Positions 17,006-26,579 of a DNA stretch of 64,000 nt are shown here, one piece after another. This DNA is from Edaphovirga cremea (GTDB lineage: Bacteria > Pseudomonadota > Gammaproteobacteria > Enterobacterales > Enterobacteriaceae). Positions within the stretch are counted from its first letter, which is position 1. Each line of letters starts with the position of its first letter. Location: the NCBI RefSeq assembly GCF_003332275.1, contig NZ_QOVA01000005.1, positions 271,427 through 335,426 of the forward strand, written 5' to 3'. The notes beneath the pieces were generated by a model. That model worked only from the letters and a program-made list of their open reading frames with translations. It was not told the DNA's origin and made no database searches. The position numbers and the translations under genes were made by a program.

Positions 17006-18550
17006 TCAAGACCTGACAGGCTTGCCGTCACTCCCCTCAAAAGCAGACTGCACGGCTTCCACAACTCGCCGCGCCGTGAGTTCATCTTCCAGACGCGGAT
17101 ACTCTGCCTTAAGCTTGCCAGACACGCGCCAGCCGTTTTCCTTGATTGAACGAATGATCCGGTTCGCATCCTGACTTGGCATCTCAATGACTTCCTTGAT
17201 GCGCTCTTGCGCGAGCTGGAAAGTTGCCAATACTCTCGCCTCGGCCACCATCTGATGGCGGATCGTATGTTCAATCACCCGCGCGGTATACAGCACATGC
17301 TCCGTCAGATCCGGATAGCGCCAAGCGAAACTTGCATCATCGTAGTCATCGAAAACGAAATTACTGCGGGTGCCATCCTCACAGGTCACCACTTCACCGA
17401 AGCGGTAAGCCGTGGCATAGCGCCGCATGAAGGGACGCGAAAATACCTCGAGCGTGCGATCATAGCCCGCCCTGAATTCTGTGGAGCTGGTAATGGTGGC
17501 CGACACCGGCAAAATAACGCCGTCAGGCACCGCCTTGTCTCGCACCAGAATGTCATTGATCAGGAAACGGTGGATACGGCCATTGCCGTCTCTCATCGGA
17601 TGGATGTAGACAAAGGCGAAAGCCAATGCCGCAGCGCGTGCCACCGGTTCGGCACCTCGTGTTGCAATCTCAAAGGCTTTGAGACCTTCCAGCATTTGCT
17701 CCACCGCTTCATAGTGAGGTGCAATATAATGAACGATATTTTCGCGCATAGTTGCCTGCCCCACGAATACAGGCGAGCGCCGCAAGCCCAACCCCATGGC
17801 GTCGCGCCCCAAAATACCCGCCTGCAAAGTGTGTAAACTTTCGCTACTCAGTGGGTCTTCGATATGACCGCAGTATTGGGCGATGACGTGCGCAAAACGC
17901 TGGATGCGGTCGGATTGATCGGCCTCCTTTTCGATTAGAAAGCTCGCGCGAGACTCCTTGAACGTCAGCCAACTGGCCGTGCGCATCAGCACATCGGTGC
18001 CAAACTCTCTACCTAGTTCAGCCAGCGCCGCGGCTGGATCGAAGCGCAGAACGTCCTGAACCGCCGCAGTACGGCGAATAATAGGACAGAAGTCAGCGGT
18101 CCCCGGCAAATTATTGTTGATACGCCAGCGTCGTTCGCGCAGCGGCTCAACCCGAGTCAGGTAATCTTTACTGGAAATAGCATCAATATATTTGCCGTTG
18201 GTCAAGTCGGGCACGCTTAACCGCTGCCCCGTCAACCACTCGTACAGGAAACCTGCACGGCGCGCGTATTGACCAAAAGGCTCGCGTTGACACCACGTTT
18301 CAACAGGCTCAGGCCCAACAGCGGCAAACAGGCGAGCAAAGAACTCCATATGGAACTCTTCATATTTAAGCCCGAACTCGAAATGCCCGGCGAAATCATC
18401 CGCTGGTCTATAGCTGGCCGGGTAATGGTTTTCTAAGCGCCCTCCCTCCTCGCGGTGGACACGCACTGAACCCAGCATCGACTCGACGCGCAGCGGTTGT
18501 GCCAGCGAGATGCCGTAAAGACGCTCTAGTACCTTGAAGCCAACCAGCAT
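17006..18550 (-). CDS. Fic-domain protein (class II-like) with modified catalytic motif
   Basis: The protein has 514 residues. The Fic core lies around residues 240-370 and carries HPMRDGNGR at 317-325, which fits the HPFx(D/E)GNGR AMPylation motif except for Met in place of Phe. Upstream, residues 203-208 (SFLIEK) sit where class II Fic proteins have their inhibitory helix (S/T)xxxE(G/N): Ser and Glu207 are kept but Lys follows. Catalytic His317, Asp321 and Arg325 are intact. Residues after about 400 may form a winged helix. Such enzymes transfer AMP from ATP to a hydroxyl side chain of a target protein and are held off by the inhibitory Glu. The target is not known. The upstream region carries three copies of a 10-bp motif (18579-18691). 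Confidence 0.88.
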   Translation of the reverse strand: MLVGFKVLERLYGISLAQPLRVESMLGSVRVHREEGGRLENHYPASYRPADDFAGHFEFGLKYEEFHMEFFARLFAAVGPEPVETWCQREPFGQYARRAGFLYEWLTGQRLSVPDLTNGKYIDAISSKDYLTRVEPLRERRWRINNNLPGTADFCPIIRRTAAVQDVLRFDPAAALAELGREFGTDVLMRTASWLTFKESRASFLIEKEADQSDRIQRFAHVIAQYCGHIEDPLSSESLHTLQAGILGRDAMGLGLRRSPVFVGQATMRENIVHYIAPHYEAVEQMLEGLKAFEIATRGAEPVARAAALAFAFVYIHPMRDGNGRIHRFLINDILVRDKAVPDGVILPVSATITSSTEFRAGYDRTLEVFSRPFMRRYATAYRFGEVVTCEDGTRSNFVFDDYDDASFAWRYPDLTEHVLYTARVIEHTIRHQMVAEARVLATFQLAQERIKEVIEMPSQDANRIIRSIKENGWRVSGKLKAEYPRLEDELTARRVVEAVQSAFEGSDGKPVRS

Positions 18551-18578
18551 ATGACACGAATCCTTTATCTGAACCGCT

Positions 18579-18691
18579 AAAACGATACTGAAATCGTAAA
18601 ACCACTCGAAAACGATACCATGGGAGAATTTAAAACGCTATCGGTGCAACGATTTTGATACCAAAATGGGTTTTTTACGCGAAAACGATAC
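18579..18691. promoter_or_regulatory. Three direct copies of AAAACGATAC upstream of the Fic gene
   Basis: The exact 10-mer AAAACGATAC occurs at 18579-18588, 18609-18618 and 18682-18691. The start-to-start spacings of 30 and 73 bp are near whole helical turns. A related sequence (AACGATTTTGATAC) lies at 18649-18662. All are just upstream of the Fic start at 18550. Identical, phased, same-strand copies suggest an operator for a dedicated regulator, possibly the C-terminal winged helix of the Fic protein itself. Confidence 0.55.
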
Positions 18692-18909
18692 TAGGTAGTC
18701 AGTTGGTTTCTGCATTGAAAAGATCTGTATTTAAGGATGAGGGAATACTCGGTCGTATGGTGAGCTCACCTTCAGGATGCAAAAAGGATTTTAAAATGTC
18801 TGTACCGATTATTCATAAGCTGACTTTGACCTACTCCGCGATCACACCTCACTAATACCGATAATTAAATTAAAAACATACGGGGAAATTGAAGTTATGG
18901 GGAAGATGA

Positions 18910-19224
18910 ATGCATCGTGCATTGCTATTTAAGTGCTTGGGGATAGCAATAAGAATAGCGCTATTTATTGGAATCTTTTATCTGCTGACACCCATAAATG
19001 CCACTCTGGCGCATTATGATTATATGCTGACCGATACAGTTGTAGATTTCTATCGTTTTAAGATGGGGTTCGACTTCGGGGATCATTGGGACATGGAGGA
19101 ACTGACCTTTTTCGTGTTTGCAACAACAGCAGTATCAATAATAGCAGTGGTTTCCATAGCCGTTCTTGAAGCCGCTTTCAGTTTTCTGATGAGTAAAATC
19201 AAAAAAAAAAGCCCCGAGAAGTAG
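18910..19224 (+). CDS. Small inner-membrane protein, unknown function
   Basis: The ATG at 18910 is preceded by GGGGAAG at an acceptable distance. The 104-aa product has two clear hydrophobic helices: residues 8-26 (KCLGIAIRIALFIGIFYLL) and about 67-92 (LTFFVFATTAVSIIAVVSIA and onwards). A polar loop between them contains DYMLTDTVVDFYRFKMGF and DFGDHWD. It ends with the basic tail KIKKKSPEK, predicted cytoplasmic. No family is recognised. It is not part of the gua operon in E. coli. It converges on guaA, and its last codons and stop lie within the guaA terminator hairpin. Confidence 0.65.
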   Translation: MHRALLFKCLGIAIRIALFIGIFYLLTPINATLAHYDYMLTDTVVDFYRFKMGFDFGDHWDMEELTFFVFATTAVSIIAVVSIAVLEAAFSFLMSKIKKKSPEK

Positions 19225-19229
19225 AGGCT
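19201..19229 (-). terminator. guaA: Rho-independent terminator of guaBA
   Basis: On the minus strand AGCCTC (19224-19229) pairs with GGGGCT (19210-19215), loop of eight bases, followed by ten T residues (19201-19210). It is 49 bp beyond the guaA stop. The oligo-A/T run is shared with the 3' end of the convergent membrane-protein gene. Confidence 0.8.
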
Positions 19230-19277
19230 TTATGCGGATAACTGATTAAAAATGATTAGTAGCTGAACAGCTAAAAC

Positions 19278-20855
19278 TCACTCCCACTCAATCGTAGCAG
19301 GCGGTTTACCGGAAATGTCGTAAACCACGCGGGAAATGCCGTCGACTTCGTTGATGATGCGGTTGGACACGCGGCCGAGGAAATCATAAGGCAGGTGCGC
19401 CCAATGCGCCGTCATGAAATCAATGGTTTCTACCGCACGCAGGGAAACAACCCAGTCGTACTTGCGGCCATCGCCCATCACGCCGACCGAACGAACCGGC
19501 AGGAAGACGGTGAATGCCTGGCTGACCTTGTTGTACAGATCGGCTTTGTGCAGCTCTTCAATGAAGATGGCGTCGGCGCGGCGCAGCAAATCACAGTACT
19601 CTTTCTTCACTTCGCCAAGAACGCGCACGCCCAGACCTGGACCTGGGAAGGGGTGGCGATAAAGCATGTCGTAAGGCAAGCCCAGCTCAAGGCCGATTTT
19701 GCGCACTTCATCTTTGAACAGCTCTTTCAGCGGTTCAACCAGACCCAGTTTCATCTCTTTCGGCAAGCCACCCACGTTGTGATGCGACTTGATCACATGC
19801 GCTTTACCGGTAGCGGAAGCCGCGGATTCGATGACGTCAGGGTAAATCGTACCCTGAGCCAGCCACTTCACTTCTTCCTGCTTGCAGGCTTCTTCATCAA
19901 AGACTTCAACAAAGACGCGACCGATGGTTTTACGTTTGGCTTCAGGTTCGTCAATGCCTTTCAGGGCAGAGAGGAAGCGCTCTTCAGCGGCGACGTGAAC
20001 AATATTCAGACCAAAATGATCGCCGAACATTTCCAGCACCTGATCGGCTTCATGCAGGCGCAGCAGGCCGTTATCCACGAATACGCAAGTCAGGCGTTCG
20101 CCAATGGCGCGATGCAGCAGCATGGCGGTCACGGAAGAATCGACACCGCCAGACAGCCCCAGAATCACCCGATCGTCGCCGATCTGGATGCGCAGGCGTT
20201 CAACCGCATCTTCGATGATCTTGGCTGGCGTCCACAACGCTTCACATTGACAAATATCGATCACGAAACGCTCAAGCAAACGCAGTCCCTGACGGGTATG
20301 CGTCACTTCCGGGTGGAACTGCACGCCATAGAATTTTTTCTCTTCGTTCGCCATGATGGCAAACGGACAGGTCTCGGTGCTGGCGACGGTGACGAAATCA
20401 GACGGAATGGCGGTAACTTTGTCGCCATGGCTCATCCAAACGTCCAACAGCGGTTTGCCGATCGGGCTGATAGAATCTTCGATGCCGCGAATCAACGCGC
20501 TGTCCTTGACAACCTCGACCTGCGCATAACCAAACTCACGCTCGGTTGAGCCCTGAACGTGGCCGCCCAACTGCATCGCCATGGTCTGCATGCCGTAGCA
20601 AACGCCAAAGACCGGAACACCGGCTTCGAAGACGTAATCCGGCGCACGCGGACTGTCCTGCTCGGTGGTACTTTCCGGGCCGCCAGAGAGGATGATGCCG
20701 TTCGGATTGAAGTCACGAATCTGCGCTTCAGTGACGTCCCATGCCCACAGTTCACAGTAGACACCGAGTTCACGCACGCGGCGTGCAACCAGTTGGGTGT
20801 ATTGGGAACCGAAATCAAGGATCAGGATGCGGTGCTTATGAATATTTTCGCTCAT
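19278..20855 (-). CDS. guaA: GMP synthase (glutamine-hydrolysing)
   Basis: The start at 20855 gives [20 protein letters not shown] and 525 residues, equal to E. coli GuaA; the frame extends 17 codons upstream without support. The class I glutamine amidotransferase domain has the nucleophile in GVCYGMQ (about Cys86) and the His/Glu pair in FHPEVTHT. The ATP pyrophosphatase domain has the P-loop LSGGVDSS (about 235), and the C-terminal dimerisation domain ends in PATIEWE. It converts XMP to GMP in the cytosol using ATP and glutamine. It lies 167 bp downstream of guaB, in the conserved guaBA operon. Confidence 0.98.
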   Translation of the reverse strand: MSENIHKHRILILDFGSQYTQLVARRVRELGVYCELWAWDVTEAQIRDFNPNGIILSGGPESTTEQDSPRAPDYVFEAGVPVFGVCYGMQTMAMQLGGHVQGSTEREFGYAQVEVVKDSALIRGIEDSISPIGKPLLDVWMSHGDKVTAIPSDFVTVASTETCPFAIMANEEKKFYGVQFHPEVTHTRQGLRLLERFVIDICQCEALWTPAKIIEDAVERLRIQIGDDRVILGLSGGVDSSVTAMLLHRAIGERLTCVFVDNGLLRLHEADQVLEMFGDHFGLNIVHVAAEERFLSALKGIDEPEAKRKTIGRVFVEVFDEEACKQEEVKWLAQGTIYPDVIESAASATGKAHVIKSHHNVGGLPKEMKLGLVEPLKELFKDEVRKIGLELGLPYDMLYRHPFPGPGLGVRVLGEVKKEYCDLLRRADAIFIEELHKADLYNKVSQAFTVFLPVRSVGVMGDGRKYDWVVSLRAVETIDFMTAHWAHLPYDFLGRVSNRIINEVDGISRVVYDISGKPPATIEWE

Positions 20856-21022
20856 GAGGGGCGTTTTCCAGAAAGCAATAAAATAGAAAAAACAAAAAAT
20901 TATCAAAAATTACCGTGGCACTGCCCGTGTAAGGGGAAAAGCCCACTGCATATCTGCACCGTCAATATTACAGACGAATACGGGCAGCGGACATTATCAA
21001 TACGCCAATGGCAATTGCTGAA

Positions 21023-22489
21023 TCAGGAACCCATGCGGTAGTTCGGTGACTCTTTGGTGATTGTCACATCGTGCACGTGGCTTTCCTGAATACCTGCGCC
21101 GCTGATACGAACAAACTCAGCTTTGGTACGCAGGTCGTCGATTGTAGCGCAACCGGTCAGCCCCATACAGGAGCGCAGGCCGCCCATTTGCTGATGAACG
21201 ATCTCTTTCAGGCGGCCTTTGTAGGCAACGCGCCCTTCGATACCTTCCGGTACCAGTTTGTCGGCGGCGTTATCGCTCTGGAAATAGCGGTCAGAAGAGC
21301 CTTTGGACATCGCGCCCAGAGAGCCCATGCCACGGTAGGATTTGAAAGAACGGCCCTGGTACAGTTCGATTTCACCAGGGGATTCTTCGGTACCCGCCAG
21401 CATTGAACCGACCATGACGCACGACGCGCCTGCCGCGATGGCTTTGGCGATATCACCAGAGAAACGGATGCCGCCATCGGCGATAACCGGAATACCGGTG
21501 CCTTCCAGCGCTTCAACCGCGTCAGAAACCGCAGTGATTTGTGGAACACCCACGCCAGTGACGATACGGGTAGTACAGATTGAGCCAGGACCGATACCGA
21601 CTTTGACTGCGCTGACGCCGGCATCGGCCAGCGCTTTCGCCCCGGTTGCGGTGGCGACGTTACCGCCAATGATTTGCAGGTCAGGATATTTGGCGCGGGT
21701 TTCGCGGATGCGTTGCAGCACGCCTTCGGAATGGCCGTGTGAGGAGTCGATCAGCAGAATATCAACGCCTGCCGCAACCAGCGCATCGACGCGCTCTTCA
21801 TTGCCCGGGCCCGCGCCCACTGCGGCACCGACACGAAGACGTCCATGCTCGTCTTTACAGGCATTCGGTTTACGTTCTGCTTTTTGGAAATCTTTTACGG
21901 TAATCATGCCCAGCAGATGGAAACTGTTGTCCACGACCAGCGCTTTTTCAACGCGTTTTTCATGCATTTTCTGCAAGACGACTTCGCGGGCTTCGCCCTC
22001 TTTTACCGTAACCAGGCGCTCTTTCGGCGTCATGACCGCGGTGACCGGCTGTTCCAGATCCGTTACGAAGCGAACGTCACGGCCAGTGATGATACCCACC
22101 AGCTCATTCTCTTCAGTAACAACCGGGTAACCAGCAAAACCGTTACGGGCAGTCAGTTCTTTAACCTGACGTAGGGTGGTGGCGGGAGTGACCGTTTGCG
22201 GATCGGTAACGACGCCGCTTTCATGCTTCTTCACGCGGCTGACTTCTTCAGCCTGACGCTCAATGGACATATTTTTGTGGATGAACCCCAATCCGCCTTC
22301 CTGAGCCAATGCGATGGCCAGACCTGCTTCGGTAACCGTATCCATCGCTGCGGACAGCATCGGGATATTGAGACGAATTTTGGCCGTCAGTTGGGTACTG
22401 AGATCTGCAGTATTGGGCAGAACTGTGGAGTGAGCGGGAACGAGGAGAACGTCGTCAAACGTCAGAGCTTCTTTAGTGATACGTAGCAT
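21023..22489 (-). CDS. guaB: IMP dehydrogenase
   Basis: The chosen start ([20 protein letters not shown]) gives 488 residues as in E. coli; an in-frame ATG two codons upstream is possible. The TIM-barrel catalytic core is split by a pair of CBS domains at about 95-200. The catalytic Cys is in [13 protein letters not shown] (about 305), with the flap [10 protein letters not shown] and the C-terminal ESPNYRMGS. It oxidises IMP to XMP with NAD+, the committed step of guanine nucleotide synthesis. It is first gene of guaBA and divergent from xseA. Confidence 0.98.
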   Translation of the reverse strand: MLRITKEALTFDDVLLVPAHSTVLPNTADLSTQLTAKIRLNIPMLSAAMDTVTEAGLAIALAQEGGLGFIHKNMSIERQAEEVSRVKKHESGVVTDPQTVTPATTLRQVKELTARNGFAGYPVVTEENELVGIITGRDVRFVTDLEQPVTAVMTPKERLVTVKEGEAREVVLQKMHEKRVEKALVVDNSFHLLGMITVKDFQKAERKPNACKDEHGRLRVGAAVGAGPGNEERVDALVAAGVDILLIDSSHGHSEGVLQRIRETRAKYPDLQIIGGNVATATGAKALADAGVSAVKVGIGPGSICTTRIVTGVGVPQITAVSDAVEALEGTGIPVIADGGIRFSGDIAKAIAAGASCVMVGSMLAGTEESPGEIELYQGRSFKSYRGMGSLGAMSKGSSDRYFQSDNAADKLVPEGIEGRVAYKGRLKEIVHQQMGGLRSCMGLTGCATIDDLRTKAEFVRISGAGIQESHVHDVTITKESPNYRMGS

Positions 22490-22536
22490 GGGCAATATCT
22501 CACCAGGGTGGATGCGGAAAAGAATATTGCCGCGGC

Positions 22537-22562
22537 ATTATACAGAGCGTAATCGGTTGCCT
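22537..22562 (-). promoter_or_regulatory. guaB: guaB promoter -10 box with PurR-like operator
   Basis: On the minus strand a perfect TATAAT (22542-22537) lies about 48 bp upstream of the guaB start. Immediately upstream, AGGCAACCGATTACGC (22562-22547) matches the PurR consensus core GCAA-n-CG-n-TT-n-C. The arrangement is the same as in the E. coli guaBA promoter, where purine-loaded PurR represses. Confidence 0.7.
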
Positions 22563-22654
22563 CCAGCACTTTCTGCAAAAAATACTTGATTACCTCTCTG
22601 GTGAAGGTAGTATCGATCAATTAAGTACTTGTTTTAAAATTTGATCAAGGTCAC

Positions 22655-24031
22655 ATGTCGCTACCTTCCTCGCCAGGCATTTTTACCGTCAGCCGTCTCA
22701 ATCAGACGGTGCGTCAGCTACTGGAAATGGAAATGGGTCAGATCTGGCTCTCCGGCGAAATCTCCAATTTTTCTCAACCTTCGTCCGGCCATTGGTATTT
22801 CACGCTCAAAGACGATCGTGCCCAGGTGCGTTGCGCAATGTTCCGCAACACCAATCGCCGCACGACGTTTCGTCCGCAAAATGGTCAGCAAATTCTGATG
22901 CGTGCCACCATCACGCTGTATGAACCGCGCGGTGAATATCAACTGATTGCCGAAAGTATGCAGCCTGCGGGTGATGGTCTGCTGCAACAGCAGTTCGAGC
23001 AGTTGAAAGAGCGCCTTCTGGTTGAAGGGCTATTTGATCAAATTCATAAGCAACCCTTACCCTCCCCGGCCAAACAGCTTGGCGTGATCACCTCAGCAAC
23101 CGGTGCCGCCTTGCATGACGTTTTGCAGGTACTCAAACGCCGTGACCCGTCATTGCCCGTGGTGATTTATCCCACGCCGGTACAGGGTGCCGAAGCGCCG
23201 ATGCAGATTGTTCGCGCCATTGAACTGGCTAACCAGCGCGCAGAGTGCGATGTGTTAATCGTCGGGCGCGGCGGGGGTTCGCTGGAAGATTTATGGAGCT
23301 TTAACGACGAGCGGGTGGCGCGGGCTATTTTTGCCAGTCAGATCCCGATTGTCAGTGCGGTCGGTCATGAAACAGACGTGACGATCGCCGATTTTGTGGC
23401 GGACTTACGCGCGCCAACGCCGTCTGCGGCGGCAGAATTGGTCAGCCGCAATCAGTTGGAACTGCTACGCCAGATTCAGGCGCAGCAGCAACGGCTGGAA
23501 ATGGCGATGGACTATTATCTCGCCCAGCGCACCCGCCAGTTCACCCAACTTAATCACCGCCTGCAACAGCAGCATCCGCATTTGCGTCTGGCACGCCAGC
23601 AAACCGCGTTATTCAAGTTACGCCGCCGTCTGGACGAAGCGATGCAAACCCGTCTGCGGTTGCTGATGCGCCGGGCAGAACGGCTGCAACAGCGCCTTTC
23701 ACAGCAGCAACCGCAGCCGCGCATTCATCGCACGCAACAGCGTGTTCAGCAGTTGCAATACCGTTTACAACAGGCGCTGACCAGGCAATTGAGTGAGAGT
23801 AAACAGCGTTTCGGTACCGCCTGTACGCAGTTGGAAGCCGTCAGTCCGTTGGCAACGCTGGCGCGTGGATATAGCGTTACGACCACCCCGCAAGGCGCAT
23901 TGCTGAAAAAAGCGGCGCAGACGCAACCCGGTGATAAGCTGAAAACCCGCCTGGCCGATGGTTGGATCGAAAGTGAAGTCACGGATGTCACGCTGGTCAA
24001 ACCGGTACGCAAGCGAGCCGTCAAAAAATAA
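22655..24031 (+). CDS. xseA: Exodeoxyribonuclease VII large subunit
   Basis: The protein has 458 residues against 456 in E. coli. It starts [20 protein letters not shown] with an OB-fold domain (about 20-100, including [17 protein letters not shown]), followed by the catalytic domain with [19 protein letters not shown] and [20 protein letters not shown], then a long Gln- and Arg-rich coiled-coil region (about 270-400) and the C-terminal ARGYSVTT. With XseB, encoded elsewhere, it degrades single-stranded DNA from both ends. It is divergent from guaB, as in E. coli. The C-terminal tail PVRKRAVKK is basic. Confidence 0.97.
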   Translation: MSLPSSPGIFTVSRLNQTVRQLLEMEMGQIWLSGEISNFSQPSSGHWYFTLKDDRAQVRCAMFRNTNRRTTFRPQNGQQILMRATITLYEPRGEYQLIAESMQPAGDGLLQQQFEQLKERLLVEGLFDQIHKQPLPSPAKQLGVITSATGAALHDVLQVLKRRDPSLPVVIYPTPVQGAEAPMQIVRAIELANQRAECDVLIVGRGGGSLEDLWSFNDERVARAIFASQIPIVSAVGHETDVTIADFVADLRAPTPSAAAELVSRNQLELLRQIQAQQQRLEMAMDYYLAQRTRQFTQLNHRLQQQHPHLRLARQQTALFKLRRRLDEAMQTRLRLLMRRAERLQQRLSQQQPQPRIHRTQQRVQQLQYRLQQALTRQLSESKQRFGTACTQLEAVSPLATLARGYSVTTTPQGALLKKAAQTQPGDKLKTRLADGWIESEVTDVTLVKPVRKRAVKK

Positions 24032-24110
24032 CCACGACCAGATGACGTGGTTATGTTGCAAATAGACGCGGCTATTTAATTGAAGAAATGCAGTTATCTG
24101 ATGTAAATAG

Positions 24111-24161
24111 AAAAAAGCTGGCGCACCTCTTTCGTCAACATAAACGAAACCGCGCGCCAGC
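24111..24161 (-). terminator. Terminator of the GH31 operon
   Basis: A hairpin with outer arms GCTGGCGC (24117-24124) and GCGCCAGC (24154-24161) and an inner TTTCGT/ACGAAA pairing is followed on the minus strand by TTTTTT (24116-24111). It starts about 20 bp after the glycosidase stop. It may also slow transcription from xseA on the other strand. Confidence 0.75.
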
Positions 24162-24181
24162 CTCAATCTTATTACCCCGTT

Positions 24182-26545
24182 CTAGATAGCGAAAACCGAG
24201 GTGCTGACGCCATTGATCGTCAGGGTACGGCTTTCCCCTTCCGGCAATGTTATCTGCAATTCCTGCCATACTGGTTTGAACGCGCCCTCCAGCTCAATAG
24301 TCAAGGCAATGTGCTGGCTGTCAGTCTGGCAATTCCAGCGTAACCACAGTGCATTTCCCTGCTGCCAGGCCGTCGTTTCACCGTCGTCCTCGAACAATAA
24401 ACCTGTTGACTCGCCGTTACCTTGGGTCGGGAATAGACGCAATTCACGGCAATCATCGGCGTTAACATCCACATGCGCCAAACGTGATGACAGGGGGATT
24501 CCTGCGCCCGCACGAACCAGCAGCGGCAAGCGATCCAGCGGTGCGTCGAGTTCTATTGTTTGTCCACCTGCGAACCAGACGCCACTGTAAAAACAGTACC
24601 AACCGACACCATTTTCTGGCAGGTAAACGCTCCGGCGACTCTGCCCCGGCTCCACGACGCTGGCTACCAGCAGATCGCGACCCAACATGAAGTCATCGTT
24701 CTCTTCAAAGGTACGCGGGTCCTGTTCGTGATCCAGGAAAGTCGGCCGCAGCATAGGTTCATCGTCAGAACTGGCCTGCCAAAGCAGCGTGTACAGATAT
24801 GGCATTAAGCGATAACGCAGATTGATCGCTTCACGGATCAAACCCGTTACGCTCGGGTACATCCACGGCTCGTTGACGGTGCGATCGTCATTCCAGGAGT
24901 GAATGGTAAAACGTGGATGCATTACACCATTCTGTACCCAGCGCACAAACAGCTCGGCATCAGGACGGTCGCCTGCAAAACCGCCGACGTCATGGCCCAG
25001 GTTATACAAACCAGAAAGGCTCATACCTACTCCCATGCGGATGTTATAGCGCAGCGTCTGCCAGTTGGTGCGGTTATCGCCACTCCAGGTCTGCACATAA
25101 CGTTGCATCCCCGCGCAGCCAGAGCGGGAGATCAGATAAGGCCGCAGCGTCGGGGCAAAACGCTGTTGCGCTTCGAGGGATGCGCGCATCATCAGCAATG
25201 GCATCACTGGCCGGATATGCTTAATGGCGATCGGCTGACCAAAGCCATGGCAGCGTGCTTCACCGTCCCAGACTTCATATTCATTGTTGTCGTTCCAGGT
25301 CGAATCGATCCCTTTCTTCAACAACTGCTCAGTGACATTGTCCTGCCACCAACGAATCGTTTCCGGATTGGTGAAATCCAGGTGTGAACCTTCATCGTCC
25401 CAAAATACCGAGCGTTCTGGTAGATCGCTTTCAGAGTCGCGAATAAACAGCCCTTTGCTGGCAACTTCCTGATATTTTGGATGATCCTGCAACAGACACG
25501 GTTTGATATTGGCGGCCAGTTTTAATCCGGCGTCATGGAATGCCTGCGACAACACCTGTGGCTGCGGGACTTTGTCGTAGTTCCAGTTGAAGACGTAACG
25601 TTTATTGCCAATCGACGTATACCCCGATGAAAGCTGGAAGGAATCGCAGGCAATATCATGTTGCTGGCACAGCGTAATAAATTGCTGCAACTGTTCCTGC
25701 GCGTTCTCGGCATCGGTGTAATGCATGGTGGAACCACTGTAGCCCAGGCTCCATTTGGGGCCGAACGCCGTTTTGCCGGTCAAACGGACAAAGGCTTTGG
25801 TGACATCCAGCACCTGCGGGCCGAGGAATAGGTAATAATCGAGATCGCCCGCCTCGGCCTGATAACGGCGATACGGCAAATGATAGTTATCCAGTTCATT
25901 GCCGAGATCTAGCCAGCAACTGCTCAGATTGTCATAGAACAGACCGAAACTGACCCCTTCGCGCCGGGTAATCGTAAACGGAATATGCTTATAGAGCGGA
26001 TCGGTGCTGGCGGCGTTGTACCCCATTGCATCCAGATTACGCATTTCAAAACGTCGCCCGGCACGGTTGAGATCCCCGGCTTTCTCGCCCAGGCCATAGA
26101 CTTGCTGATCCGCATGACGCCGCTGGTAGTGCGCCACCCCGTCACCATGGGCATTGAGCAGATAAGCGCCAGTATGACGATCTTCCGCCAGCGGCAACCA
26201 TTCACCGGCAACGTTGCAGTGTTCCCACTCCAGCCACAGCGGTTGATGAATCGTCACCCGCAGGCGATTGGTGGCAATCCTTAAACTTTCATCCTGCTGC
26301 TCAAGCGTAAAGCCCGGCAAGCTAAACCCGTCCAGATTCAGGCGATCGCGCCCTTCCCAGGGCACATCCTGCTGCGGCGCAATTGTCCAGGTACGGTTAA
26401 GTGCCAACTCCCCATCACGTTTGATCAGTACACGAAACAGCGAATCTTCAAGCACATACAGGCAAAAAAGATGTCGATCTTCTACCCGTAATTCAATACT
26501 ACTTTCATTCTGATTAACTAAAGACCACTTTTTTAACGTTTTCAT
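24182..26545 (-). CDS. Glycoside hydrolase family 31 (alpha-glycosidase)
   Basis: The start at 26545 (MKTLKKWSLVNQNESS) gives 787 residues. The GH31 pattern is clear: an N-terminal beta-sandwich with VYGLGEKAGDLNRAGRRFEM (about 149-168), and a catalytic barrel with the nucleophile in STWNDNNE (Asp419) and the acid/base in TWSGDN (Asp490). Then come HDVGGF, MHPRFTIHSWN and C-terminal beta domains. The family retains the anomeric configuration while releasing alpha-linked sugars. Substrate candidates include alpha-glucosides, alpha-xylosides and acidic glycosides; the QQRWQE signature of sulfoquinovosidases is not seen. No signal peptide, so it is cytosolic. It is the second gene after an ExuT-like transporter (34-bp gap), which would import the glycoside. 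Confidence 0.9.
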   Translation of the reverse strand: MKTLKKWSLVNQNESSIELRVEDRHLFCLYVLEDSLFRVLIKRDGELALNRTWTIAPQQDVPWEGRDRLNLDGFSLPGFTLEQQDESLRIATNRLRVTIHQPLWLEWEHCNVAGEWLPLAEDRHTGAYLLNAHGDGVAHYQRRHADQQVYGLGEKAGDLNRAGRRFEMRNLDAMGYNAASTDPLYKHIPFTITRREGVSFGLFYDNLSSCWLDLGNELDNYHLPYRRYQAEAGDLDYYLFLGPQVLDVTKAFVRLTGKTAFGPKWSLGYSGSTMHYTDAENAQEQLQQFITLCQQHDIACDSFQLSSGYTSIGNKRYVFNWNYDKVPQPQVLSQAFHDAGLKLAANIKPCLLQDHPKYQEVASKGLFIRDSESDLPERSVFWDDEGSHLDFTNPETIRWWQDNVTEQLLKKGIDSTWNDNNEYEVWDGEARCHGFGQPIAIKHIRPVMPLLMMRASLEAQQRFAPTLRPYLISRSGCAGMQRYVQTWSGDNRTNWQTLRYNIRMGVGMSLSGLYNLGHDVGGFAGDRPDAELFVRWVQNGVMHPRFTIHSWNDDRTVNEPWMYPSVTGLIREAINLRYRLMPYLYTLLWQASSDDEPMLRPTFLDHEQDPRTFEENDDFMLGRDLLVASVVEPGQSRRSVYLPENGVGWYCFYSGVWFAGGQTIELDAPLDRLPLLVRAGAGIPLSSRLAHVDVNADDCRELRLFPTQGNGESTGLLFEDDGETTAWQQGNALWLRWNCQTDSQHIALTIELEGAFKPVWQELQITLPEGESRTLTINGVSTSVFAI

Positions 26546-26579
26546 AGACAGCCTATCTTTTATCTCTGGCGCAAAAACT

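Noticed and set aside
18655..18855. 66-aa plus-strand frame between the Fic and membrane-protein genes
   Set aside because: No ribosome-binding site; it begins within the repeat region upstream of the Fic gene and resembles nothing.
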